Assembly: GCA_036490475.1 (NCBI GenBank)
Contig: DASXDT010000005.1
Coordinates: 310,001 to 374,000, forward strand
Source: Candidatus Tumulicola sp.
GTDB taxonomy: Bacteria > Vulcanimicrobiota > Vulcanimicrobiia > Vulcanimicrobiales > Vulcanimicrobiaceae
Direction: 5' to 3'
Length of the DNA: 64,000 nucleotides
In this document: positions 15,191-24,775 of the stretch, one piece after another
How the letters are laid out: every line of letters begins with the position of its first letter
Numbering within the stretch: the first letter of the stretch is position 1
Made by a program: the position numbers and the translations under genes
Notes under the pieces: generated by a model
Seen by the model: only the letters and a program-made list of their open reading frames with translations
What the model was told of the DNA's origin: nothing
The model's database searches: none

Positions 15191-16360
15191 TTAGCGAGCG
15201 AGTTGTGAGCGCTCCCGCCCGACCGAAACCAATGCGACCGGCACGTCGAGGGCGCGCTGTATGCGATCCACATACGCGCGAGCGGCGTGCGGCATATCCG
15301 AAATGGATCGACACTCCTCGATCGATTCGCTCCAACCCGGCACGTCGTCATATTCGACGCTCAAACGCTGGTCGGACGCATCGCCAAAACCGGCGGACGC
15401 ACCGTCGATCGAATATCGCGTTGCAAACGACAAGCGCTCGAATCCGCTCAATACATCGAGCTTGGTGATCACGGCCTCGGTCAATCCGTTCACGCCGGCG
15501 GCGTATGCGCCGGCGACCGCGTCGAACCATCCGCAACGTCGCGGACGTCCGGTCACCGTCCCGAACTCCCCACCCTGCCGCCGCAGCCGCTCGCCGCGTT
15601 CGTCGTGCAGCTCGGTGGGAAACGGTCCGGCGCCGACGCGCGTGCAATACGCTTTCGCAACGCCGATGACGCGACCGATCGATGTCGGTCCGATGCCCAA
15701 ACCGACGCATGCCGCGCCCGCGACGGTATGCGAACTCGTCACGTACGGGTAGGTGCCGTAACTTACGTCCAGCAGCGTTCCTTGCGCTCCCTCGGCCAAG
15801 ACGCGTTTACCCGAGTCGAGGCATTCGCGCATGTACGCGACGCCGTCGACCACGTGGGGCGCCAATCGTCGAGCCGGCGCCTCCGATCCGGTGACAAAAT
15901 CGCGCATCAGCGTTCCGGTGCGCGCGACTTTATCGACGTACGCCGGACCGATTCCGCGGCCGGTCGTGCCGATTGCATTGGCGCCGCGCGCCTCCTCGGC
16001 AGCGCGATCGGCTAACGCGTGCCGCTCCAGCACGACGTGCGCGCGATCCGAAATCTTGACGCGCGAAACGTCCACGCCCAGATCGGTCAAACGGTCGAGT
16101 TCTTGCACTAACGTGACCGGATTGACCACCGTACCGCTGCCGACGAATAGTTGCGCGTGGGGCACCAGCGCTCCCGACGGAACGATGCGCAATGCGAGCT
16201 CGGTCGCGCCCACCACGATCGAGTGGCCGGCGTTGTCGCCACCACCGAACCGCGCGATGACGTCATACTCTTGCGCGAAGAGATCCACGATGCGTCCCTT
16301 ACCCTCGTCGCCCCATTGGATGCCGACGATGATATCGACCGTGCGCCTGGAGTTACTCAG
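15191..16360 (-). CDS. purA: Adenylosuccinate synthetase with a probable CTG start
   Basis: Catalyses IMP + Asp + GTP to adenylosuccinate. The P-loop IQWGDEGKGR (with catalytic Asp) and GGGDNAGHS (catalytic His) are present, as are the GTGRGIGPAY-like GTTGRGIGPAYVDK, GTLLDVSYGTYPYVTSS and TGRPRRCGWFDAV. The first ATG/GTG/TTG in frame (GTG 16288) would delete the P-loop. Upstream the frame is closed by TGA with no standard start between. CTG at 16360 has GGAG seven bases upstream and sits in CTGAGTAA, overlapping the stop of the GH125 gene. It gives 389 residues, shorter than the usual about 430. Asp18 and His46 (from this start) match E. coli Asp13 and His41. Confidence 0.88.
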   Translation of the reverse strand: MSNSRRTVDIIVGIQWGDEGKGRIVDLFAQEYDVIARFGGGDNAGHSIVVGATELALRIVPSGALVPHAQLFVGSGTVVNPVTLVQELDRLTDLGVDVSRVKISDRAHVVLERHALADRAAEEARGANAIGTTGRGIGPAYVDKVARTGTLMRDFVTGSEAPARRLAPHVVDGVAYMRECLDSGKRVLAEGAQGTLLDVSYGTYPYVTSSHTVAGAACVGLGIGPTSIGRVIGVAKAYCTRVGAGPFPTELHDERGERLRRQGGEFGTVTGRPRRCGWFDAVAGAYAAGVNGLTEAVITKLDVLSGFERLSFATRYSIDGASAGFGDASDQRLSVEYDDVPGWSESIEECRSISDMPHAARAYVDRIQRALDVPVALVSVGRERSQLAR

Positions 16361-17756
16361 TCCGGAACTCCAAGTCGCTGGTGTCGCCCATCGGAATTTC
16401 CGAAGCGCCTTGAAACTGCGTCATGACGAATTCCGAGAACAAGGCGTTCGGCCATCCGAAGTCTTGACGGGTAAACTGATTGGGATTATCGGGATTGAAC
16501 GATTCATGCAATAAGTGGTCGCCCGGATCGCTAGCTAACAACTGCGTCAGTACGTCTTGCTTTTCCGTCGGCGTCGTAGCGGTGATGCCTTGCACGATCA
16601 GTGCGAGCGGCCACACCCAGTGATCCGGCGTGTGATAGCTGCCGATCCCGCGCGCCTTCTGACCCTGATAGAACGACGGATTATCCTGCGATAGCAAAAA
16701 GCGCCGCGTGTTTTGATAGTAGCGATCGCTGGACGTCGTGTAGCCGATGTACGGAGCCGACAGCAGCGAAGGGATATTGGCGTCGTCGGTGAGGATCGCG
16801 TGCCCGAGTCCATCCACCTCGTAGGCGTAAATGTAGCCGTATTTCGGTACCAGCACTAACCCGTAGGTTTGAATGCCGCGCTGCACTTCGTCACGTAGCG
16901 CCTTGGCTTCGCGCGCTTTGACGATGTTGTGGTACACGTCGCGTTCGATTTCCGCCATGTCGCCCAACGCGACCACGGCGAACATTTCCGATGGAATTAA
17001 GAAGTTGTAGTAGCACGCGTCGTCCGACGGCCGGAAGCCCGTCCAAATCATACCGGTGTATCCGACCGGTCGCCCGGTGCCGTTGTTCGGCAGCTCTTTA
17101 TGCGTGTAGCGGGAGTTCCGCGGGTGGTCTTGCTCGCGCTGCATGGTCGCCAGCACGTCGTCCAGCATCGTCGAAAATTCCGGCGTGAACATCGACGTGT
17201 CGCCGGTGGTCTTCCAGTAGCTCCACGCCAGTGCCGTCGGATATGCCAGCGAGTCGAGCTCGAACTTTTGCTCCCACACGCGGTAGTCCAGCGTATAGGC
17301 GTTGGCGTACGGATCGGTGTGCACGTAACGGACCATACGCGCCATGATCGCGACCATCAACTTGCGCACGTCGGGATCGTTCTTCGCGAAAAACAGATAG
17401 GGCCGCGATTGTGCGCTGGCGTCGCGCAGCCATTCCGCCGGGATATCGCCCGTCTTCACGTAGGCGGTGCCATCGGAGGCATATTCGGCCAATTTGCTCG
17501 TGTCGAGCAGCGCCGCACGGAACATTTCTTGCAGGTGTTCGTTGGCGTTGCGATAGTCGGCTGCGGCTTGCTCGATGGAGTGCAGCTCCAGCGCCGGAAC
17601 GCGCAACGGCAATACAAATACGACGAACGCTAAAAGCGCAGCGAGCCAACCGTGATACTTCGGCGTCGGCCCCCGTGACGTAGGCACGGGCGTTAGTCTA
17701 CGACGAATCGCGGCGAGCGTCCCGCCCCGGCCTCTTAAAAGCCGGTAAGGCTTCAC
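16353..17756 (-). CDS. GH125 exo-alpha-1,6-mannosidase-like protein (DUF1237)
   Basis: 467 residues. A membrane-spanning or signal segment (WLAALLAFVVFVLPLRVPA) near residues 36-55 precedes an (alpha/alpha)6 catalytic domain. Family hallmarks are TGDIPAEWLRDASAQSRPYL, VWEQKFELDSLAYP, GMIWTGFRPSDDA, ILTDDANIPSLLSAPYIGY and the C-terminal HESFN...FGWPNALFSEF. GH125 enzymes release terminal alpha-1,6-mannose with inversion; an extracytoplasmic location is inferred from the N-terminus. The GTG start at 17756 is not supported by a clear ribosome-binding site. It heads the GH125-purA-fliJ-fliO-like run. Confidence 0.85.
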   Translation of the reverse strand: MKPYRLLRGRGGTLAAIRRRLTPVPTSRGPTPKYHGWLAALLAFVVFVLPLRVPALELHSIEQAAADYRNANEHLQEMFRAALLDTSKLAEYASDGTAYVKTGDIPAEWLRDASAQSRPYLFFAKNDPDVRKLMVAIMARMVRYVHTDPYANAYTLDYRVWEQKFELDSLAYPTALAWSYWKTTGDTSMFTPEFSTMLDDVLATMQREQDHPRNSRYTHKELPNNGTGRPVGYTGMIWTGFRPSDDACYYNFLIPSEMFAVVALGDMAEIERDVYHNIVKAREAKALRDEVQRGIQTYGLVLVPKYGYIYAYEVDGLGHAILTDDANIPSLLSAPYIGYTTSSDRYYQNTRRFLLSQDNPSFYQGQKARGIGSYHTPDHWVWPLALIVQGITATTPTEKQDVLTQLLASDPGDHLLHESFNPDNPNQFTRQDFGWPNALFSEFVMTQFQGASEIPMGDTSDLEFRTE

Positions 17757-17978
17757 CAGCGACGTCCACCGTGGTGGCTTTGCCGCGGATGGCTTCTAAC
17801 CGATCTCGACGCGCTACGCGAGGGCTTACGCCATGGGAAAATTGTCCTATTTGCGGCGGGTCGCGCAGGGCCGCCCGCCGTTCGCGACCGGCTTCGCCGG
17901 ACTCTCTTAGCCTGCGAGCGCCAAACCGGCCGCTTGTGCCGCTAGGTTTGGCTGTGGACAACCTGGGAATCTAAAGAC

Positions 17979-18380
17979 ATGTGTCGGGTTGGGGTGCTTT
18001 GGCGATTTACAGCCGATGAAGCGATAATCGCCATCGCGCACCGCACCCAATTCGTCGGCATGCTTCGCAGCCATCAAGGCTGGTCGGTGGACGAATACGC
18101 GGCATCGGTCGTTTTCAGCGAGCTGGTCGGAAACGTCGTAACGCATTCCCCCGGTCCGATCGAAATCGTTCTCGAATGCGACAATCAAGAGATCGTTCTG
18201 AAGGTAACCGACCGTGGCATGGGTTTTCGCTTTTCGCCCACGTTGCCGCGTAACGTCTTGAGTGAAGGCGGCCGCGGTCTGTTTCTCGTGGCACAATTCG
18301 CCGCCGCGGTGCAGTTGGATGACGCGCGGCCCGGCACGACCGTTCGAGCCACCTTAGCCCGTAAGGTGCCGGCAGCCTAA
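17979..18380 (+). CDS. Anti-sigma-type histidine-kinase-like ATPase (RsbW/HATPase_c_2)
   Basis: 133 residues. The GHKL ATP-binding motifs are all visible: N-box SELVGNVVTHSPG, G1 box DRGMGF, and G2 box EGGRGLFLVAQF. There is no dimerisation/phosphoacceptor domain, so this is a stand-alone serine-kinase/anti-sigma type such as RsbW or SpoIIAB. Partner sigma or anti-anti-sigma genes are not adjacent. It is convergent with the RND pump, ending 12 bp from its stop. Confidence 0.8.
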   Translation: MCRVGVLWRFTADEAIIAIAHRTQFVGMLRSHQGWSVDEYAASVVFSELVGNVVTHSPGPIEIVLECDNQEIVLKVTDRGMGFRFSPTLPRNVLSEGGRGLFLVAQFAAAVQLDDARPGTTVRATLARKVPAA

Positions 18381-18392
18381 ACCGCGCTCCGT

Positions 18393-21300
18393 TTACACCG
18401 GCTCTTCTTGTTCGATTTCGGCGCGCGACGGCGCTAACCGCAAATACACGACCGGCACGAGCAGCAGCGTTAGCACTAGCGAGCTGGTCAGGCCGCCGAT
18501 GACGACCGTTCCCAACGAGCGTTGCGCTTCGGCACCGGGTTCGAGCGCCAATGCGAGCGGCAGCATGCCGGCGATCATCGCGACCGTCGTCATGACGATC
18601 GGACGGAATCGCTCGTACGCGGCCTCGATCATTGCCGCGCGCGCGTTCGTTTGCGTGATGCGCAGGCGGTTGGCGAAATCGACCAACAAAATGCCGTTCT
18701 TGCTAACCAAACCCACCAGCAATACCGAGCCGATGAACGAGAACAGGTTCAACGTTTGATGCGTGATCGCGAGCGCACCCAACGCACCGACCACGGCAAC
18801 CGGCACGCTAAACATAACGACCAGCGGCGTTCGGTAGCCGTTATATAGCGCAACCATCAACAGGTACACCAACAGGACCGACAATGCCAGCGAGATCGAC
18901 ATCCCGATCACCGTGTCGTTGACGAACTCTTGATTGCCGCCACTGACGGGCGCGACGATGATTCCGGGGCCCAGCTTGAGGCCGGCGAGACGCTTATTGA
19001 AATCGCCTTGCACGTTCGACAGCTCGCGACCCGGAGCGATGTTCGCTCCGACGTACACGACCGATTGCCGGTTGATGCGTGTGATCAAGGGCGGAGCCGG
19101 TTCGCTTTCGATGCGCGTGACGTCGCCGACGTTGACGATCGCGCCTGCGCTCGACCGCACCGGAATAGCTGCGATCGCAGTCAGGTTGGTCTGATCCGAT
19201 TGCGGATAGATGACCTGCACGTCTTTGAGACCGTCGGACGTCGGAAATTGCGTTGCCAGCGTTCCGCCGAACGCCGCTCGAATAGCGGATGCTGCCGTCC
19301 CGACTTCCACGCCGAGCGCGCGCGCTCGATCGCGGTCGAATGCGACTTCGACTTGGGGCGATGCCGGGTTGTCGGACGTCGTGGCGTCGACCGCTCCCGC
19401 CGTCTTGGTCATCGCAGAGTATACTTTGCCGGCAGCTTCGGTCGGATCGCCGCCCGGAGCGCTGACGACCTCATCGATCGGCTGCTGGATGCCTCCCATC
19501 GTGCTCGTCGCCGGCACCGCCACCACCGAAGCGCCCGGCGCTGCGCGACGCACGTCGTCGAGCACGCGCGTGCCGAAGTCGGACGTGTTGCGCCACCGCT
19601 TGGGATCCAAGAAGACGTGCAGTTGTCCGATCGCGCCGTTATTGACGTAGCCGGGAAGGTTGCCCTGATACGCGCCGGCCAGCGCGGTCTCGGCGAGAAC
19701 GCCGGGTGCGCCGTCGATGACCCGCTCCGCCGCGAGAATCCCCTTACGCGTCGTTTCGAGCGGCGTTCCCGTCGGATAGTTGAGCGTCAGGAACAGCTCG
19801 CCGCGATCGACGCTGGGAATGTACTCGAATCCGACGATACCCAGCGGCAACACCAGCAAGATGAGTGCTAACGAGCCGAACGAAATTAGCACGACGGTGC
19901 GCGCGCTTCCTAACCCCCACATCAGCGCGCGATCGACGTACCACAAGCGCGTGCGGTCGAACCAGTCGGTGAACGCATCGATCGGTTTCCACGGTTTCCA
20001 GCGCGAAACCAGCGACCAGTGCGCCGCCAACGACGGTGTGATCGTAAACGAAATGAATAGCGATGTGAGCGTGGCCACCGCCACCACCAATCCGAATTCG
20101 CGCAAGAACAACCCGACGGCTCCCGGCAAGAACGAAATCGGGAGGAACACGACGACGTCGACCAACGTGATCACCAAGGCCGCGGTTCCGATTTCGGAAC
20201 GGCCGCGATAGGCGGCATCGAAGGGCGCCTCGCCCGCTGCCGCGTGACGTTCGATGTTCTCCAGCACGACGATCGAGTCGTCGACTAAAATGCCGATGAT
20301 GAGCGTCATTGCCAGCAGCGAAACGGTGTCGAGGGTGAAGCCCAGCAGCCGCATCGCACCGAGGGTCACCAGCAGCGACGCCGGAATGGCGATCATCACG
20401 ACGATCGCACTCCGCCACGAACGAAGGAAAAACAGCATCACGATGCCCGTAACGACGATCGCCTCGGCCAGCGTACGCAAGACGCTGCTCAACTGCTCTT
20501 TGGTGTAGGTGGCCTGCACGTTCTGCACGGTAAAGTGTATATCGGGAAACTGCCGCGTGAGTTTAGGAAGCTCGTCCAATACGGCTTGCGATGCCGCCAC
20601 CTCGCTGGTATTGGCGGCCTTCTGCACGTCGAGTGCGATGGCCGGCGTGCCGTGGTCGTAGCCGAAGACGCGCTGCGGTTCGTACGTGTCGAGCACCGAA
20701 GCGACGTCGCCGATTTTCATCAGCCGGGCCGTGGTTCCGTATGCGCTGGTGGTGTCGCCCGACGCCGACCCGCTCGTCCCGAGGAGAAGATCGGCCACCG
20801 TCGGCGGGGTTTGTACGTCGCCGCGAATATCGATCGAGGTTTCGCGATTGGGTTCGTAGGCGATGCCACCCGGAGCGCGCACGTTGTTTGTCGATATCGC
20901 GTTCACGATGTCGGTCAATGTAAAGCCCGACGAACTCAGCGCGCGCGGGTCCACTTCAACTTGGAGCGACGGCGTCACGGCGCCGTTCACCTCGACGAAC
21001 GAAATGCCCGGTACTTGCTCGATCGCCGGCACGACCTTATTGGTCACCAGTGCCGACAACTGGCCCGCGCCCAAGGTCGACGATTTGGCCGTGAGCGACA
21101 CGACAACGGCTTGGCTCGGATCGTAAATGGTGATCTGCGGCGTCTCCAGATCGCTGGGAAGTTGGCGCTGCGCATTTTGTACGCGACCCTGCACTTGCAC
21201 CAAATCGGAGTTCTGGTCCGACGACAGCGCAAAGCGAGCAACGATCGTGGCTTGCCCAGGCTGAATCGCCGTTTCGATCGCGTCGAGATCCGGAGCACCC

Positions 21301-21515
21301 GCAATTTGGTCTTCGATCGGTCGGACGATCGCGTCGCGAATTTCGGTGGTCGATCCGCCCGGATACGTTAACGCGATTTGAATCGTCGGAACGTCGTAGT
21401 TGGGGAACTGCTGCTTGACCAGCACGTTGGCGGAGATCGTTCCGCCCAATAAGATCAATGCCAGCAGCACCGTCACCAGCGACGGGCGTTTGATAAAGAG
21501 ATCGGTAAGCTTCAT
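18393..21515 (-). CDS. RND efflux pump inner-membrane subunit (MdtC-like)
   Basis: 1040 residues in the normal HAE1-RND size range. It shows the RND N-terminus (FIKRPSLVTVLLALILLGG), the duplicated 6+6 helix layout, and the TM4 proton-relay region GILVDDSIVVLENIERH. TM10-12 segments include LVGLVSKNGILLVDFANRLR and VIGGLTSSLVLTLLLVPVVY. It exports small molecules using the proton gradient with the fusion protein at 24776-26050. Its start overlaps the preceding RND gene by ATGA. Two consecutive, divergent RND subunits suggest a heterotrimeric MdtBC-type pump. No outer-membrane channel gene is present here. Confidence 0.88.
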   Translation of the reverse strand: MKLTDLFIKRPSLVTVLLALILLGGTISANVLVKQQFPNYDVPTIQIALTYPGGSTTEIRDAIVRPIEDQIAGAPDLDAIETAIQPGQATIVARFALSSDQNSDLVQVQGRVQNAQRQLPSDLETPQITIYDPSQAVVVSLTAKSSTLGAGQLSALVTNKVVPAIEQVPGISFVEVNGAVTPSLQVEVDPRALSSSGFTLTDIVNAISTNNVRAPGGIAYEPNRETSIDIRGDVQTPPTVADLLLGTSGSASGDTTSAYGTTARLMKIGDVASVLDTYEPQRVFGYDHGTPAIALDVQKAANTSEVAASQAVLDELPKLTRQFPDIHFTVQNVQATYTKEQLSSVLRTLAEAIVVTGIVMLFFLRSWRSAIVVMIAIPASLLVTLGAMRLLGFTLDTVSLLAMTLIIGILVDDSIVVLENIERHAAAGEAPFDAAYRGRSEIGTAALVITLVDVVVFLPISFLPGAVGLFLREFGLVVAVATLTSLFISFTITPSLAAHWSLVSRWKPWKPIDAFTDWFDRTRLWYVDRALMWGLGSARTVVLISFGSLALILLVLPLGIVGFEYIPSVDRGELFLTLNYPTGTPLETTRKGILAAERVIDGAPGVLAETALAGAYQGNLPGYVNNGAIGQLHVFLDPKRWRNTSDFGTRVLDDVRRAAPGASVVAVPATSTMGGIQQPIDEVVSAPGGDPTEAAGKVYSAMTKTAGAVDATTSDNPASPQVEVAFDRDRARALGVEVGTAASAIRAAFGGTLATQFPTSDGLKDVQVIYPQSDQTNLTAIAAIPVRSSAGAIVNVGDVTRIESEPAPPLITRINRQSVVYVGANIAPGRELSNVQGDFNKRLAGLKLGPGIIVAPVSGGNQEFVNDTVIGMSISLALSVLLVYLLMVALYNGYRTPLVVMFSVPVAVVGALGALAITHQTLNLFSFIGSVLLVGLVSKNGILLVDFANRLRITQTNARAAMIEAAYERFRPIVMTTVAMIAGMLPLALALEPGAEAQRSLGTVVIGGLTSSLVLTLLLVPVVYLRLAPSRAEIEQEEPV

Positions 21516-24500
21516 CGAGCGGGCGCCTCTGCGACGATGTCGAGGGGCGGTGCGATCGGTCCCGGCCGCGATTGATATTTCGGTGCGAGTAAGACGAACG
21601 CAACCGGAACTACCACCAGCGTCAGTAGCAGGGAACTCAACAATCCGCCGATCACGACGACGCCCAGCGCCTGGCGTTGCGAGCTGCCCGGCTCGAGTGC
21701 CAGCGCCAGCGGCAGCATGCCCGCCACCATCGAGGCCGTCGTCATGACGATCGGCCGGAAGCGTTCGTGCGCGCTCTCGCGGATGGCGCGAACGCGATCC
21801 ATACCGGCCCGCACGCGATTATTCGCAAAGTCCACTAATAAGATACCGTTCTTAGATACGAGTCCGACCAGCAAGATCGTTCCGATGAGCGAGAAGAGGT
21901 TGAGCGTTTGGCGCGTCAACGCCAGCGCGCCGATGGCACCGACGGCGGCCACAGGGACCGTAAACATGATGATGAACGGAATTCGATAGCTATCGTAGAG
22001 CGCCAGCATCAACAGATAGACGAGCAACAGCGAGAGCGCCAACGCGACACCCATCCCCGCGAGCGTCTGCGCGAGATTGGCCTGTTGGCCGCCAGCCGAC
22101 GGAATCACCGAAACGTCGTCGGGCAGATTGGCCGCGGCCAGGCGCTTGCGAAACCCGCTCTGCACCGTCGACAAGGCGTATCCCGGCGAAACGTTCGCGC
22201 TGATGTGAATGACGGTTTGGCGATTCGTTCGAGTGACGATCGGCTCGACCGGGTCTTGCACCAGGCGCGCGACGTCGCCGACGCGCAGCAGACTGCCATT
22301 ACGGGCGCGAATCGGTATCGCGAGCACGTCGTTCACGCTGGTTTGCGCCGACCGCGGATACGTAACTTGGACGTACTGAATGCCCTTGGCGGTCTCGAAT
22401 TGGGTGACCAACGCGCCGCCGTAGCTCGAGCGGATCGCGTTCGCGGCCGTCGCGATATCGATGTCGAGAACGCGAGCGCGGTCTCGGTCGAACTCGACGT
22501 CAACCTGGGGCGACAACTGCTGATACGAGCTCGTCACGTGCGTCGTGCCCGGCGTAGCGGTCAGTAGTGCGAGAATTTTGCCGGCGTACGCTTCGGGCTT
22601 ATCGTCGAGCGACGTCACGAGGTAATCGATCGGCTGCTGATTGCCGCCGCCGCTACCTGTGGCCGGAATCGCTACGACGTTGGCACCCGGTGCGACACTA
22701 CTTCCCATGGTTCCAAAACGCCGCGCCCAGTATTCGGTCGACTGTTTGCGGTTCAGTTTGAGAAACACGTGCAGCTGGCCGGTCGACCCGACGTTCAACG
22801 ATCCGCCGAACGATTGTTGCGAGGCGCCGGCAGTACCGGTGACGGCTTGCACGTCGGATTGCCGGGCGATTTGCGCCGCGAGCTTTTGAATCGCGCCGTT
22901 CGTGATCGACAACGGCGAGCCGGTCGGATAGCGAACCTGCACGAACACTTCTCCGCGGTCGACCGCCGGCATGAACTCGAATCCGACGGCCCCCAACGCT
23001 AACAGCGCGGCCGCCAGCACGACTGTAGCGGCACACGTGCCGAACACCAGCCAGCGATGACCGAGCGCCCAGTCGACGACGCGGGTTGAATAGAACCGAC
23101 GCACGCGCTCGAACCCGCTTGCGAAACGCTCCAAGAACGGCCACGGCTGCCACTTGGAATGTAACGCCCAGTTGCCGGCGAGCGACGGCGTGATCGTGAA
23201 CGATACCGCCAACGATGTCAGCGTAGCGGCGACGACCACCAAGGCGAACTCGGCCAGAAACTTTCCAGTGATGCCCGGTAAGAACGCGATCGGCAAAAAC
23301 ACGACCACGTCGACCAGCGTGATCACGATCGCGGCGGGACCGATCTCGGTGCGTCCGAGAATCGCCGAAACGCGTGGTGATTCCCCGTTGTCGTAGTGGC
23401 GCTCGATGTTTTCGATGACCACGATCGAGTCGTCGACCAAGATACCGATGATCAAGGTCATGGCCAAGAGCGAAACGGTGTCGATCGTGAACGAAGCCAG
23501 CTTCATGATCGTGAATGCGATCAAGAGCGAAGCCGGAATCGCGATCAGCACGACGACTGAATTGCGCCACGAATGCAAGAACAGCATCATCACGATGCCG
23601 GTTAGCACGATGCCCTCCGCCAGCGTGTGCCACACCGCGTCGATCTGCTGCTTGGTGTATTGGGCTTGGACGTTTAGTACCTTGAGATCGATGCCCGGAT
23701 AGCGGGCACGCAGGGCCGGAAGCACCGCCAGCACCGCATTGGACGCCGCAACCTCGCTGGCACCGGTAGTTTTCTGCGCGCCGAGCGAAATGGCCATCGA
23801 ACCGCCGACGTAGGAATAGACGCGCTGCACTTCGGCGCCGTCGAAGACGTGGGCCACGTCGCCGACCTTGACGTAGCGCGGCGCGACGCTGAACGAATTA
23901 AACTCGTCGGCCGACGATGATACCGGCGTTCCCGACGTCTGCGTCGGCGTAACGGTAGTTGCCGCGGTGCCGGACAACCCGGAGTTGAGCGTCGCGCCGC
24001 CGGTGCCGCCGGCGGTCGGCTGCAAGAACAGGTTACTGACCGATGCAACGTCTTGCACGTCGCCACGCACGTCGACGCTCGTCTCGCGATTCTGTGAATA
24101 GACGATGCCGCCCGGCGCCCGCACGTTGTTGCTGCCAATCGCACCGACGACGTCGGCGAGCGTAACGCCTGAAGAACTCAGCTGCGCCGGATTGACATAC
24201 ACCTCGATCGCCGGCGTGAGGGCGCCGCTGGCGTTGACGTTCGCGATACCCGGAACTTGCTCGAGATCCGGAACCAGTTGATTGTTGACCAGTAGCGATA
24301 GCGCTTCGGGCGTCATGGCCCGCGACGTAACGACCAGCGTCGCGACCGTCGGCTCGCCCGGATCGAAGCTGCCGATACTGGGCGTGACCAAGTCGCTGGG
24401 TAAATTGCCTTCGGCCGATTGCACTCGCCGTTGTACCTCAACGAGATCGGTCGTTTTGTCGGAGCTCAGCGTAAACGTGGCGGCGATCGATGCTTGTCCG

Positions 24501-24757
24501 TTCTGAATCGTCGAGTTGATGTGATCCAAATCGGGCGCACCCGCGATCGCGTCCTCGAGCGGACGGACGATCGCATCGCGAATCTCGCTCGGCGAACCGC
24601 CCGGATAGCTGGCGCGGACTTGGATGGTGGGAAAATCGATGTTCGGAAACTGTTGGTTGACTAGATTGACGTACGAAACGATGCCCGCCAGCGCGATCGC
24701 GGCGAGCGTGACGAACGTCAGCGTGGGCCGGTTAACGAAGACCCGGGTCAACCACAT
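21512..24757 (-). CDS. RND efflux pump inner-membrane subunit (MdtB-like)
   Basis: 1081 residues. N-terminal VFVNRPTLTFVTLAAIALAG, porter-domain YPGGSPSEIRDAIVRPLEDAI, TM4 GILVDDSIVVIENIERH with the acidic pair, and TM11-12 LVGLVSKNGILLVDFANN are all present. An extra Gly/Thr-rich insertion (TAGGTGGATLNSGLSGTAAT, near residue 255) distinguishes it from its partner. It starts 18 bp after the fusion-protein stop and overlaps the next RND gene by 4 nt, so all three form one operon. Confidence 0.88.
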   Translation of the reverse strand: MWLTRVFVNRPTLTFVTLAAIALAGIVSYVNLVNQQFPNIDFPTIQVRASYPGGSPSEIRDAIVRPLEDAIAGAPDLDHINSTIQNGQASIAATFTLSSDKTTDLVEVQRRVQSAEGNLPSDLVTPSIGSFDPGEPTVATLVVTSRAMTPEALSLLVNNQLVPDLEQVPGIANVNASGALTPAIEVYVNPAQLSSSGVTLADVVGAIGSNNVRAPGGIVYSQNRETSVDVRGDVQDVASVSNLFLQPTAGGTGGATLNSGLSGTAATTVTPTQTSGTPVSSSADEFNSFSVAPRYVKVGDVAHVFDGAEVQRVYSYVGGSMAISLGAQKTTGASEVAASNAVLAVLPALRARYPGIDLKVLNVQAQYTKQQIDAVWHTLAEGIVLTGIVMMLFLHSWRNSVVVLIAIPASLLIAFTIMKLASFTIDTVSLLAMTLIIGILVDDSIVVIENIERHYDNGESPRVSAILGRTEIGPAAIVITLVDVVVFLPIAFLPGITGKFLAEFALVVVAATLTSLAVSFTITPSLAGNWALHSKWQPWPFLERFASGFERVRRFYSTRVVDWALGHRWLVFGTCAATVVLAAALLALGAVGFEFMPAVDRGEVFVQVRYPTGSPLSITNGAIQKLAAQIARQSDVQAVTGTAGASQQSFGGSLNVGSTGQLHVFLKLNRKQSTEYWARRFGTMGSSVAPGANVVAIPATGSGGGNQQPIDYLVTSLDDKPEAYAGKILALLTATPGTTHVTSSYQQLSPQVDVEFDRDRARVLDIDIATAANAIRSSYGGALVTQFETAKGIQYVQVTYPRSAQTSVNDVLAIPIRARNGSLLRVGDVARLVQDPVEPIVTRTNRQTVIHISANVSPGYALSTVQSGFRKRLAAANLPDDVSVIPSAGGQQANLAQTLAGMGVALALSLLLVYLLMLALYDSYRIPFIIMFTVPVAAVGAIGALALTRQTLNLFSLIGTILLVGLVSKNGILLVDFANNRVRAGMDRVRAIRESAHERFRPIVMTTASMVAGMLPLALALEPGSSQRQALGVVVIGGLLSSLLLTLVVVPVAFVLLAPKYQSRPGPIAPPLDIVAEAPAR

Positions 24758-24775
24758 GTCGGAGGTTCCGGTTTC

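Noticed and set aside
17698-17974. Overlapping ORFs on both strands between the GH125 gene and the RsbW-like gene
   Set aside because: Arg-rich shadow frames without ribosome-binding sites or recognisable motifs; one runs into the start of the GH125 gene.
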